The notes below the pieces were generated by a model that did not search any database, was not told the origin of the DNA, and worked only from the letters and a program-made list of their open reading frames with translations. 10,099 bases of DNA from the NCBI GenBank assembly GCA_021818905.1, contig JAKASS010000021.1:1-10099 (forward strand), written 5' to 3'. The DNA comes from Nanobdellota archaeon (GTDB lineage Archaea; Nanobdellota; Nanobdellia; Parvarchaeales; Parvarchaeaceae). This document shows, one piece after another, positions 1 to 6,847 of the stretch. Positions within the stretch are counted from its first letter, which is position 1. Each line of letters opens with the position of its first letter. The translations under genes and the position numbers were made by a program.

Positions 1-103
1 TCTTCTTCGAGAATCTGCTTGAGAAGGGCGACAACGCCCTCCTCGCTATGCCCGATACGATGGACGCAAATCTTTTATAGTAAGGACTCCCATTTTTATT
101 CAT
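1..103 (-). CDS. 5' part of an unidentified gene running off the left edge (minus-strand reading)
   Basis: From the ATG at 103 this frame stays open to the window edge for 34 codons, giving a basic, serine- and arginine-rich start (MNKNGSPYYKRFASIVSGIA...). Support for a real start is unusual for this window: GAGGTG, a good match to the archaeal anti-Shine-Dalgarno sequence, ends three bases before the ATG, and a TATA-like stretch lies near 189-200, predicting a leader of roughly 65 bases. The gene would follow the membrane-protein gene at 212-925 on the same strand after a 109-base gap. It conflicts with the plus-strand reading at 3-80; only one is likely to be real. No family is recognisable from so short a piece. 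Confidence 0.42.
   Translation of the reverse strand, partial: MNKNGSPYYKRFASIVSGIARRALSPFSSRFSKK
3..80 (+). CDS. Possible 3' end of a gene entering from the left edge (plus-strand reading)
   Basis: The frame beginning at base 3 is open for 25 codons and ends in TAG at 78-80, giving a tail (FFENLLEKGDNALLAM...) that looks like an ordinary acidic, leucine-rich protein end. T5 (93-97) and T7 (113-119) follow the stop, as expected for archaeal oligo-T termination. It lies exactly antisense to the alternative minus-strand start at 103, which has a Shine-Dalgarno sequence. No family can be named from 25 residues. Confidence 0.3.
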   Translation, partial: FFENLLEKGDNALLAMPDTMDANLL

Positions 104-152
104 AAGCACCTCTTTTTTTGTTTATTTACTATAATAATTAAAGAGGTGCTTA
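103..152 (-). promoter_or_regulatory. 13-bp perfect inverted repeat that could mask a ribosome binding site
   Basis: TAAGCACCTCTTT at 103-115 is the exact reverse complement of 140-152, separated by a 24-base AT-rich loop. In a minus-strand transcript the downstream arm would contain the GAGGTG Shine-Dalgarno sequence and the A of the ATG at 103, so the hairpin would sequester the translation start. As a plus-strand structure it would sit just after the alternative stop at 80 and could be part of a 3' end. The complementarity is directly visible; its role is inferred. Confidence 0.5.
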
Positions 153-188
153 CTTTAGAGGATTTCTACAGAGCCTATCGACCCAATA

Positions 189-200
189 ATTATATATATC
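189..200 (-). promoter_or_regulatory. TATA-like element
   Basis: On the minus strand this reads GATATATATAAT. With initiation about 25 bases downstream, transcription would start near 168-170 and include the whole inverted repeat at 103-152 in the leader of the gene starting at 103. The element is nearly symmetrical, so plus-strand use cannot be excluded. Confidence 0.35.
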
Positions 201-211
201 TAAGCATTATT

Positions 212-925
212 CTAATTGCTAATCTGCAACTGTGCCGGATGCAGCCGTATCGGCGGCGCCCTTTTCCTGAATGCTAAATACGGTAGTATTATGAGCGCCA
301 ACCCGGCAATCCCAAATATTATATCTATACTTAGAACTATGCTCGTGAACGGCGCCGTTACGCTTTGTGGTATAGTCAACTTAAAACCATCTAAACTGAG
401 ATTAGAAAGGACATACGGAAAAACGTATACAAAAGGAATGTACGTGGACACGAATGATATTATGGCGACAGACAGGAACGACCTGCCCAAAGCGGTAAAT
501 CTCTTGCTCATCTCATAACAAAAGAAAACCAATGCGGCTCCGATTGCCGCGACTACCTCCGCTATCGTCTGGTATAACCCGGTATCCGATGTCGATAATG
601 GAGCGCTTAATCCAGTCTTATTTGTCAGCGACGACTGTGACAATTCTTGGGTGATCAGACAACCAATATTGCAGTTTGGATTGCTTGTTTTGAAACTTGA
701 CAGTGCCGCTTCTATCTGGGACGCAGTCCCGTTTGCGCAGCTTGAGCCACCCAGACCAAAAGTACTGCACGATGCAGAAGAGTTGGCTATCTGCCCTATG
801 GCGCTGCTTAGATAACCGGACGTCAATACGCCGGACGCATTTGCGGCGTATAAAGTGATAAATGCGATAAGCCCGAAGAAAAGAAATATCCCTCCGAACC
901 ATCTTCCAATGCCAGCCAATAGCAT
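212..925 (-). CDS. Four-helix membrane protein with a cysteine-containing outer loop, function unknown
   Basis: The product has 237 residues. I see four hydrophobic segments at about 9-28, 117-137, 148-173 and 194-218, ending in a basic tail (FRKRAPP...) that by the positive-inside rule should be cytoplasmic. Between helices 1 and 2 lies a long Ser/Thr/Asn/Gly-rich loop with four cysteines (53, 63, 85, 89), two of them in a CxxxC arrangement, plus several Asn-x-Ser/Thr sites; these suit an extracytoplasmic, possibly disulfide-bonded and glycosylated loop. Helix 1 could also act as an uncleaved signal anchor. I recognise no family. The start ATG is supported by a TATA-like GTTTATTAGT 22-31 bases upstream (947-956), as for a leaderless transcript. 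The gene is divergent from cysS. Open frames antisense to it are shadows. Confidence 0.8.
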   Translation of the reverse strand: MLLAGIGRWFGGIFLFFGLIAFITLYAANASGVLTSGYLSSAIGQIANSSASCSTFGLGGSSCANGTASQIEAALSSFKTSNPNCNIGCLITQELSQSSLTNKTGLSAPLSTSDTGLYQTIAEVVAAIGAALVFFCYEMSKRFTALGRSFLSVAIISFVSTYIPFVYVFPYVLSNLSLDGFKLTIPQSVTAPFTSIVLSIDIIFGIAGLALIILPYLAFRKRAPPIRLHPAQLQISN

Positions 926-984
926 AAATGGTTATAAAACGTGTTTACTAATAAACTTTAATTTAACCAAAGACTAAATTGTTT
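926..984. promoter_or_regulatory. Divergent promoter region between the membrane-protein gene and cysS
   Basis: Only 59 bases separate the two start codons. The minus-strand TATA-like box (947-956) and the plus-strand box (about 957-965, TTTAATTTA) are adjacent or slightly overlapping, so the two transcripts probably compete for TBP binding. Neither gene has a Shine-Dalgarno sequence here, consistent with leaderless mRNAs. Confidence 0.45.
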
Positions 985-2382
985 ATGCAAGTCTATAATA
1001 CCCTCACAAAGAAGGTGGAGAAATTCGTTCCCATCGATGAAAATGAGGTGAAGCTATATTGCTGCGGTCCGACCGTATACGACTTTGTGCATATAGGAAA
1101 TGTAAGGACATTCATATTCTACGATATAATGCGCAGGACGCTGCTGGAGGACGGATTCAAAGTAAAGCAAGTAATCAACCTGACAGACGTTGACGATAAG
1201 ACTATAAAAAATTCCAAGCTTCGTGGCATGAATCTTGATGAGTTCACCAAAAAATACATCGAATACTTCTTTGAGGACATTGACAAGGTAAACATAAAAC
1301 GTGCCGATGTTTATCCGAGAGCCACGGAAAACATAGAGCAGATGAAAGCGATAGTCCTAGGTCTGATAGAGAGGGGTTATGCTTACACTGCGGAGGACGG
1401 GATATATTATTCCATATCAAAGTTCAAAGACTATGGGAAGCTTTCCGGAGCAAAGGTCGGGGGCGGCGTATCTAGGATAAAGAACGACGAATACGACAAG
1501 GAAAATGCGACGGATTTCGCGCTATGGAAAAACTGGACGGATGATGACGGTGATGTTTACTGGGATGATAATCTGCCTAAAGGCAGACCTGGCTGGCACA
1601 TAGAGTGTTCTGCGATGAGCCTTAGATATCTGGGAGAAACCTTGGACATACACAGCGGGGGCGTCGACCTCATATTCCCACACCACGAAAATGAGATAGC
1701 ACAAAGCGAGGCGTATAATGACAAAAAGTTCGTAAATTACTGGGCGCACCCGGAACATCTCCTCGTAGACGGAAAGAAAATGGCAAAAAGCCTGCATAAC
1801 TTTTTTACGTTGCGCGATCTGGAAAAACGAGGATTTGACCCAATGTCCTTTAGACTGATGATGCTAGACGCCCATTATAGAAGCAAGCTTGACTTTACGT
1901 TTGAAGCCCTAAAAAAATATGAGAAGACTTTAGAAGACATAGAGATAGCGCTGAAGCGCCTGGAGAAATTACCAAAAACCGGCGAGATGGAGGTTAAGGT
2001 AGTCGGCTCTGCCGGGAGCGAACTGGAAGAATTCAAGACCGCGATGAACAAAGACTTCGATACGCACTCCGCTCTTTTGCACTTTTTCAAGATAATCAAC
2101 CTGATAAACGAGAAGGCAAACAAGGGCGAAATAAACCTTATGGAGTATGAAGAGATGACCGCCGCGATACAAAAGATGAATCTTTTTGTAGGGATATTAA
2201 AAGATTACACGGTGCCAGAAGACATTTCAAAACTCGCCGATGAACGAAAATCACTCAGGCTAAACGGCAAGTGGAACGAAGCCGATAAAAAAAGAAACGT
2301 TATAAAAGAAGCCGGATTCAAAATAATAGACCTACCAAATTCGGACTACGTGATAATAAAAGACAGGAAATATGGCAGATAA
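985..2382 (+). CDS. cysS: Cysteinyl-tRNA synthetase
   Basis: This class I aminoacyl-tRNA synthetase charges tRNA-Cys with cysteine using ATP. Starting at the ATG at 985 (an in-frame TTG lies two codons upstream at 979), the product has 465 residues, the normal family length. Visible signatures are CCGPTVYD (26-33) followed by HIGN (36-39, the HIGH motif), GWHIECSAM with Cys208, FPHHENE with His233 and Glu237, and KMAKS (265-269, the KMSKS loop). Cys27, Cys208, His233 and Glu237 match the four zinc ligands of the E. coli enzyme with a one-residue offset. The C-terminal helical part, used for tRNA binding, is intact, ending in a short basic tail. The start is supported by alignment to other family members and by a TATA-like stretch about 20-28 bases upstream. 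It overlaps the next gene by 11 bases, so both are probably co-transcribed. Confidence 0.97.
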   Translation: MQVYNTLTKKVEKFVPIDENEVKLYCCGPTVYDFVHIGNVRTFIFYDIMRRTLLEDGFKVKQVINLTDVDDKTIKNSKLRGMNLDEFTKKYIEYFFEDIDKVNIKRADVYPRATENIEQMKAIVLGLIERGYAYTAEDGIYYSISKFKDYGKLSGAKVGGGVSRIKNDEYDKENATDFALWKNWTDDDGDVYWDDNLPKGRPGWHIECSAMSLRYLGETLDIHSGGVDLIFPHHENEIAQSEAYNDKKFVNYWAHPEHLLVDGKKMAKSLHNFFTLRDLEKRGFDPMSFRLMMLDAHYRSKLDFTFEALKKYEKTLEDIEIALKRLEKLPKTGEMEVKVVGSAGSELEEFKTAMNKDFDTHSALLHFFKIINLINEKANKGEINLMEYEEMTAAIQKMNLFVGILKDYTVPEDISKLADERKSLRLNGKWNEADKKRNVIKEAGFKIIDLPNSDYVIIKDRKYGR

Positions 2383-2866
2383 GAACGAAGACAAAAACGC
2401 GCAATACTGGGACGAAAAATTAGCATCAAAGCTCCCAGATCTTAAATCGGTAGTCAGGATGTTTGGCGCGGTAAATAAAAACGCGGTTTTCCCGGATGAG
2501 GAAACTTTCTTAGTCGATCTGTTGAGGATGATTTCACAAAGAATAGGCAGCAGAGCCGACTGGCTGGCCGGCGCCATATCGCAGCCAAACAGCTATGAAC
2601 AAATGCTTGCTTACAAATATTTAAAGGAAAGCGAAAAGCTGACAGAGACGAGAAAACTAGCGGAAAAGATGATAGCCTTGGCCCTGCGGATCGACATCAG
2701 CGTTATGGATTCTAAATCAAAAAAGGACGACCTGATAGAATTATACAAAAACATAACGGACGATATATTTTCCATGGAAACCGAATACATAAACGTAACT
2801 AAATTTGTCCTTGAGAACCTAGAGAAAGACAAAGATACAAAAGAAAAAGACGTCTACATAGGCTGA
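2372..2866 (+). CDS. Small soluble helical protein, function unknown
   Basis: The product has 164 residues, no membrane segment or signal peptide, and a highly charged, predominantly helical composition. The N-terminal 20 residues and the C-terminal tail (rich in Lys, Asp and Glu) are probably disordered; a hydrophobic helical core occupies about residues 25-155. No catalytic motif or metal-binding cluster is visible and I do not recognise the family. Its ATG lies inside the end of cysS (11-base overlap, different frame), with only a weak GGA upstream, so translation is probably coupled to cysS. The position suggests co-expression with the synthetase but says nothing reliable about function. 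Confidence 0.82.
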   Translation: MADKNEDKNAQYWDEKLASKLPDLKSVVRMFGAVNKNAVFPDEETFLVDLLRMISQRIGSRADWLAGAISQPNSYEQMLAYKYLKESEKLTETRKLAEKMIALALRIDISVMDSKSKKDDLIELYKNITDDIFSMETEYINVTKFVLENLEKDKDTKEKDVYIG

Positions 2867-2873
2867 GACCGGC

Positions 2874-2878
2874 TTTTT
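2874..2878 (+). terminator. Oligo-T terminator of the cysS operon
   Basis: TTTTT follows the stop of the 164-residue gene after seven bases, preceded by the GC-rich GACCGGC. A T-run without a long hairpin is the usual intrinsic termination signal in archaea. Confidence 0.4.
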
Positions 2879-2930
2879 ACAGCATAATTAACCATTAAAT
2901 AGTAGTTCGTTTCTAGTAAATTAATACGAT

Positions 2931-3833
2931 ATGGGTTCGAGGAAAGCAAGAATACGGCTTGAAGATATAGTCGGCACATCAAAACATAGTGATATCTCTG
3001 AACTAATCCGATTGGCGCAATCGGGCGCAAAGTACCTAGTGATAGGAGAATACCACTATGATAATTGCATAAAAGACCTTTTAGAGAAATTGATCGAACG
3101 CGGGCACTTTTCTTCTTTGTTTCTGGAAGCATTAGCAGAAGGGGATTATGCAAAAGACGGTCCATTGCTAAAAGACCTTGACTGTGTTTATTCACAAAAT
3201 CCCAAAAAATATGACCGTCTTATCAAATCGGCAATAAATCGAGGTGTGAATGTATACGGACTTGAGTCTGGCGGGGCCAGAAAAGAAAAAAACGGAAAAG
3301 TCTACAAAGAATGGGCTGGGTACGTAAAAGAAAATGGAAGGGGATCATGCATAGTTCTTATAGGTGCGGACCACGTGGATTATTGGAAAGGCCACCCAAA
3401 TGACTCGAAAAATTTTGTTTCTAAACTTGTAGACTGCGGCGTATCACCAAAAAACATAGTGACGGTTTCAAGTTTTCCCATAAAGATTGTATCTGGAAGC
3501 GGTGTAGAACCGGAACTGCTTTATTTTGTCAGGCGGCTGCCTAAAAACGTTACGGTCCCGAAAATAGACAGTTATCTGCGAATAAATCCAAATGGGTTCG
3601 AAGACAAAAATGATAGGCACGCAATAGACTCTCACAGTGTCCCGACATTCGGCGAAAACGGCAGAAAGAAAAGAATAAAATCTTTGCTCATGCCTAAATT
3701 TAGGTATCAAACGAGGACTGTCTATATACCTGCGTTTGTAAACGGGAAAGGGATAGCGGACTATATCTATGCTATAGACAAAAGGCATCTTGAACGCGCG
3801 ATGAAACGGCCCGGAAAAGTCGACATAGACTAA
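2931..3833 (+). CDS. Probable TIKI/TraB/EreA/ChaN-like superfamily protein (predicted metal-dependent hydrolase fold)
   Basis: The product has 300 residues and no signal peptide or membrane helix. The N-terminal half shows a characteristic series: YLVIGEYHYDN (GExH at 39-42), a strand with LFLEAL (Glu66), VYGLES (Glu112), and VLIGADHV (GxxH at 145-148). Two GxxH-type motifs with intervening conserved acidic residues on strand ends are typical of the superfamily joining TIKI proteases, TraB, erythromycin esterase and ChaN-like proteins, whose members bind metal or haem, or use these residues for hydrolysis. The C-terminal half (about 165-300) is basic and not recognised. Assignment to the superfamily rests on motif pattern only; substrate is unknown. 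A TATA-like TTAAATAG lies near 2894-2901, about 30-37 bases before the ATG, so a very short leader is expected. Confidence 0.85.
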   Translation: MGSRKARIRLEDIVGTSKHSDISELIRLAQSGAKYLVIGEYHYDNCIKDLLEKLIERGHFSSLFLEALAEGDYAKDGPLLKDLDCVYSQNPKKYDRLIKSAINRGVNVYGLESGGARKEKNGKVYKEWAGYVKENGRGSCIVLIGADHVDYWKGHPNDSKNFVSKLVDCGVSPKNIVTVSSFPIKIVSGSGVEPELLYFVRRLPKNVTVPKIDSYLRINPNGFEDKNDRHAIDSHSVPTFGENGRKKRIKSLLMPKFRYQTRTVYIPAFVNGKGIADYIYAIDKRHLERAMKRPGKVDID

Positions 3834-3918
3834 AACTCAAAACTTAAGCGGATAAATATAGTTACCCTGCAAGTTTATCGTGCATTTATGAAAACATCCC
3901 CCCTGCTATTAGAGAAAT

Positions 3919-5193
3919 TTAAACGTCAAGGAGCCACTTCCATAAAGGGACGAACCTTATCTTCTTGCCTTTGATCTTCTCCTCCGCTTCGTAGTCCCAG
4001 GTTATCACAAGGAGATCGCCGCAATGTAGTTCATAGGCTGTGGCAATCAAGTTATCAGTCTCTCTATCCTTGACCTCCCCCCTATCCGATGCATACGTTA
4101 CTTGTATCAGGCTTGCTATTTTTTCGCGTTCTTTAATAAGAAAATCAATTTCGTGGCCGGCCACATCTTTGTACGAATATATCTCCGATAAAGGCGACAA
4201 GTCCTGTCTTCTCTTTAATTCTAAAAAGACCGCATTTTCAATCAGCCTACCGCGGTCGCTTACGATGCGCCATGCCAATCCCGTATCCGCCAAATAAACC
4301 TTTCTCGGCCACGCAGTTCTTAGCCTTACTTTAGTAGAATATCTGTCTAAAAAGAAAAATATCATCGTGTCCTGCAACTTATCGACATACTCGTACAGCG
4401 TATTCCTACCAAATGATACGCCCGCCCGTTTTAAGGCGTTTAGGACGTTCCTAGAACTTAGTTCGGAAGAAAAAGCCTGTGTCACAAACGAGAATATGAA
4501 TCGACCGACATCCATGCTCTTTATCTTCTCCCTCTCGACGAAGTCCTTCAAAAATATCAACTCCTTATACTCCGAAATCAACTTCTCTTTTTCCTGTTTT
4601 CCTAAGACGACCTCTGGATAGCCACCAAAATCCAGATACTCGGAAAGGCGCTTTTTCAATCGGCCGATGTCTGTAAAGGAAGAAATCGGTGGGGGGTATT
4701 CGTTCTTTGCGGATAAAAATTCCCTAAAAGAAAACGGCAATAAAAGAAAGGACAAGCTTCTGCCTCTGAGTTGTGTGGCGATCTCTCTTGACAATAATTT
4801 TGACGTCGAGCCGGTCACGAATACGATATAACCCCTGTCCAACAGCGTCCTGATAAGACTCTGCCAACCGATCACGTTCTGTATCTCGTCTAAAAACACC
4901 GTGCGGGCCTCTTCGCCGCTCACCTCGGTAAAAATCTCGGTGATCACTCTCAGGGCCTCGACCGCGCTAATCCCTCTCAATGCTATGTCTTCGAAATCTA
5001 GGTAAATGGTCCGTGACCTATCATAAGTGGAAAGGATTTCCCACATGAGAGAGGTCTTGCCGGCACGTCTCGGGCCTATTATCACAGATGCCTTGTTAGG
5101 CATCGTCTTTATCGTCAGTTCTCTCTTGACCAATCTTGGCGGTTCGCGTTTTAAAAAAGTGGTTATATAGTCCTTTATTAGTCGCATTTCCAT
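3919..5193 (-). CDS. AAA ATPase with DUF4143-type C-terminus (COG1373 family), copy 1
   Basis: The product has 424 residues. Walker A is GPRRAGKTS (40-48) and Walker B is TVFLDEIQN (98-106, Asp102-Glu103), followed by a polar sensor strand ending VTGSTS. The sequence LRGRSLSFLLLPFSFREFL is the family hallmark linking the AAA_14 domain to the C-terminal part. Residues around 235-295 resemble a winged helix (FSSELSSRNVLNALKRAG...). The C-terminus has the outline of a PD-(D/E)xK nuclease fold: ENAVFLEL, HEIDFLI (Asp350) and IQVT (Gln364), but the usual ExK is replaced by Gln-Val-Thr, so cleavage is doubtful. It ends PLWKWLLD, shared with the second copy. Such proteins are widespread in archaea, and their role is unknown. 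The ATG at 5193 is supported by a TATA box 21-29 bases upstream; repeats in the promoter suggest repression. Confidence 0.93.
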   Translation of the reverse strand: MEMRLIKDYITTFLKREPPRLVKRELTIKTMPNKASVIIGPRRAGKTSLMWEILSTYDRSRTIYLDFEDIALRGISAVEALRVITEIFTEVSGEEARTVFLDEIQNVIGWQSLIRTLLDRGYIVFVTGSTSKLLSREIATQLRGRSLSFLLLPFSFREFLSAKNEYPPPISSFTDIGRLKKRLSEYLDFGGYPEVVLGKQEKEKLISEYKELIFLKDFVEREKIKSMDVGRFIFSFVTQAFSSELSSRNVLNALKRAGVSFGRNTLYEYVDKLQDTMIFFFLDRYSTKVRLRTAWPRKVYLADTGLAWRIVSDRGRLIENAVFLELKRRQDLSPLSEIYSYKDVAGHEIDFLIKEREKIASLIQVTYASDRGEVKDRETDNLIATAYELHCGDLLVITWDYEAEEKIKGKKIRFVPLWKWLLDV

Positions 5194-5202
5194 ACTTTAT
5201 AA

Positions 5203-5258
5203 TTACTGATACATTATAAATACTTTTTGTATCAGTAACTGATACATTATATAAATAG
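5203..5258 (-). promoter_or_regulatory. Promoter and triple operator of ATPase copy 1
   Basis: The box ACTGATACA (TGTATCAGT on the minus strand) occurs three times: at 5205-5213, at 5228-5236 in inverted form, and at 5238-5246. The last two form a 19-bp perfect palindrome around one central base (5228-5246). The outer copies sit in 16-base direct repeats (5203-5218 and 5236-5251, 15 of 16 identical) with a 33-base period, so one face of a protein dimer could bind both. The minus-strand TATA box TATTTATAA (5214-5222) lies 21-29 bases before the ATG and is bracketed by the boxes; a second TATA-like stretch flanks the palindrome (5249-5257). The layout is that of a repressor site over a leaderless promoter. 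Autoregulation by the ATPase's winged helix is a guess. Confidence 0.6.
5228..5246. repeat. 19-bp perfect palindrome TGTATCAGTAACTGATACA
   Basis: Two 9-base arms are perfectly complementary around a single central A. It lies upstream of the TATA box of the ATPase gene and shares its half-site with a third copy at 5205-5213. Confidence 0.75.
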
Positions 5259-5386
5259 ATTTGCACTCTAAATAAAAAGATATAATACGGATTATGTCTG
5301 GACATTCTTTGCGCGCGGGAATCTTTACGCTGTGCTAGACGACTACAAGAACGTGAACGGGATACGAGGGCACTGAACCACCTCTT

Positions 5387-5878
5387 CTACCAAGGCGAAA
5401 CCCAGTTTACATTCGTAGCTATGCCGTTATTGTTTTCTCCGCTGTAATCGTTTGTGTTGCCGTCAAGCGGCCACCAAGCGATCAAGCCGCTGGTCTGGGC
5501 CGGCCCCGGTAGAATTCGTGTAAAACGAAAGCCCGTCCTTCCCGCCTGCGGAATCTATGCCGGTGTCTACTATGTTCCCGTTGGCGGTATTTATGATTGA
5601 AAGCCCGTTCGCGCTTCCGTAGCCGACGTATACATATTTACCGCTAGGATCGTGAAGTTTTCAGCTAGGCCAGGAGAACTGTCGCTCGGCAGAGGTATGT
5701 AAGAACCGACTATCGACCCGCTTGACGTATTTATCACGGCGCCAGACACCTTATTGAAAAACAAAACGTTCTGGAATGCGTGGCTATTGCTGGTAGTATC
5801 GTTGATCCACTGGCCATGATCGACAAAAGAAAAGTTCACCATCTGTCGGGATGGCGCAGGTAGAATCTCGTAAACATA
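5387..5878 (-). pseudogene. Remnant of a surface protein: YVTN-like beta-propeller followed by the start of a LamG domain
   Basis: Three collinear protein stretches appear on the minus strand. From about 5878 to 5663, one frame reads a propeller-like blade (SGAVINTSSGSIVGSYIPL, then DSSPG). From about 5657 to 5505 a second frame continues with DPSGKYVYVGYGSANGLSII and NTANGNIVDTGI, a classical YVTN blade with its preceding DPSGKYVYV strand. From about 5501 to 5387 the first frame resumes with SGLIAWWPLDGNTNDYSG and NNNGIATNV, the typical start of a LamG/concanavalin A-like domain, and stops at TAG. Two compensating indels are therefore needed, near 5658-5665 and 5501-5508. Neither an N-terminus with signal peptide nor the rest of LamG is present, so this is an internal fragment. 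The intact parent would have been a secreted or cell-surface adhesion-type protein. An 83-residue open frame at 5591-5842 is part of it, not a gene of its own. Confidence 0.65.
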
Positions 5879-5884
5879 TTAAAA
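5875..5884 (+). promoter_or_regulatory. TATA-like box of the 137-residue gene
   Basis: CATATTAAAA lies 22-31 bases upstream of the ATG at 5906, the same geometry as at the ATPase genes, predicting a leaderless transcript. Confidence 0.45.
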
Positions 5885-5905
5885 TGAAGAACGCATAAAA
5901 TCTGC

Positions 5906-6319
5906 ATGGATAGCCGACATACGCTTGAAGAATTGTTCGTAAACGCTGCGTGGAAAGACTCTCTTGATGCAAAAAACATAAAGAACGTGGTCGACGAGTT
6001 CTACGCATATGCAGGAGACGACCGGGCGGACAAGTTCGCGGATTCACTAAAAAAGTATAAACTGGGAAGGGGCCGATTTTACCTAGCCGATATGCAAGCC
6101 GGCATAGAGGAATACGCATTTACCCTTTTGACGGCCGGCGTAGTTGGATCAGACGTAAGGAAAAGATTAGATTCCGGTTTTGTTGTGTACCTAAAAGCAA
6201 CCCAGGTGCTTTCGCATCTCGAGACATACGTGGCCAGAAAAGACTACGAGAAAATAGATTACAAATCGGCACTAGAAGACCTTTCAAGGTCATGGACGAA
6301 ACACATTTCCAAGATATAA
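5906..6319 (+). CDS. Small soluble helical protein, function unknown
   Basis: The product has 137 residues, is charged and mostly helical, and has no signal peptide, membrane segment, cysteine or obvious catalytic motif. Regular heptad-like spacing of hydrophobic residues suggests a helical bundle. I do not recognise the family. The plus-strand start is supported by a TATA-like box at 5875-5884. An open frame on the opposite strand (5784-6119) would encode an Arg-, Cys- and Pro-rich product and is best explained as a shadow. The gene is convergent with the membrane-protein gene ending at 6338, with only 18 bases between the two stops. Confidence 0.75.
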   Translation: MDSRHTLEELFVNAAWKDSLDAKNIKNVVDEFYAYAGDDRADKFADSLKKYKLGRGRFYLADMQAGIEEYAFTLLTAGVVGSDVRKRLDSGFVVYLKATQVLSHLETYVARKDYEKIDYKSALEDLSRSWTKHISKI

Positions 6320-6337
6320 TCTGCCTAAACTTAGATT

Positions 6338-6847
6338 TTAATCGTCGTCTGGACTGTACTCCGGCCTCGTCACCCTTTCAAATCTGCCTTCGCCGGATTT
6401 GTACCACATCCCATTGAACCTGATGAAAGATTCATTTTTGCTATTTACGACGCGTTCGACCGATAGATCGTCCTGTTTAAGCACCGCAGGTATTCTGATT
6501 ATCGCCTTCCTCTGATCCGGTTCAATCAACTCGGCAGGCACAGCAGATATCTTTATTTTTTCGACCGGCTGTCTCTTTGCCTGCCTTTCCAACAGAGCTG
6601 TCGGTGATATTCTTATTACCTTCTCTCGATGTTTCAATATGAATGCTGCCGCGAATAGGCTTATTATCAAAAGCGTGATGTATGTTATAGCATTATCGAA
6701 TATGTTTATCAAAAGGTTCGTCGCACCCGCAGGAAGTTCATTTTTCTGCAGAAGAAGAACTGACATGGTAAGACCAAAATCCAATACCGATGAGTACACC
6801 GATAACTTTATCGCCGTACTTGAAAGTCTTTTATGCAGTTCTACCAT
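6338..6847 (-). CDS. Two-helix membrane protein with a cytoplasmic tail, function unknown
   Basis: The product has 169 residues. Two hydrophobic helices at about 14-33 and 52-71 form a hairpin with a short outer loop; basic residues before helix 1 (HKR) and after helix 2 (KHREK) place both ends in the cytoplasm. The C-terminal hundred residues are soluble, with a linker and then a compact stretch (about 127-160) containing SFIRFNGMWYKSGEGRFERV, which looks like a small beta domain; the tail ends acidic (PDDD). I do not recognise a family. There is no convincing TATA box at the usual -22 to -31 position; CTTATAG at 6864-6870 is slightly too close and TATTAAT near 6881-6887 would give a leader of about 12 bases. 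Confidence 0.75.
   Translation of the reverse strand: MVELHKRLSSTAIKLSVYSSVLDFGLTMSVLLLQKNELPAGATNLLINIFDNAITYITLLIISLFAAAFILKHREKVIRISPTALLERQAKRQPVEKIKISAVPAELIEPDQRKAIIRIPAVLKQDDLSVERVVNSKNESFIRFNGMWYKSGEGRFERVTRPEYSPDDD

Noticed and set aside
146-277. A 43-codon plus-strand frame from GTG at 146
   Set aside because: It overlaps the 3' end of the membrane-protein gene and its basic tail is simply the antisense of that gene; no binding site is upstream.
216-518. 100-codon plus-strand open frame
   Set aside because: It lies wholly antisense to the four-helix membrane protein, whose composition is clearly that of a real protein; the antisense product has no recognisable features.
5784-6119. 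111-codon minus-strand open frame
   Set aside because: Its product is Arg-, Cys- and Pro-rich with no domain, it opposes the better-supported gene at 5906-6319 and overlaps the propeller remnant in another frame.
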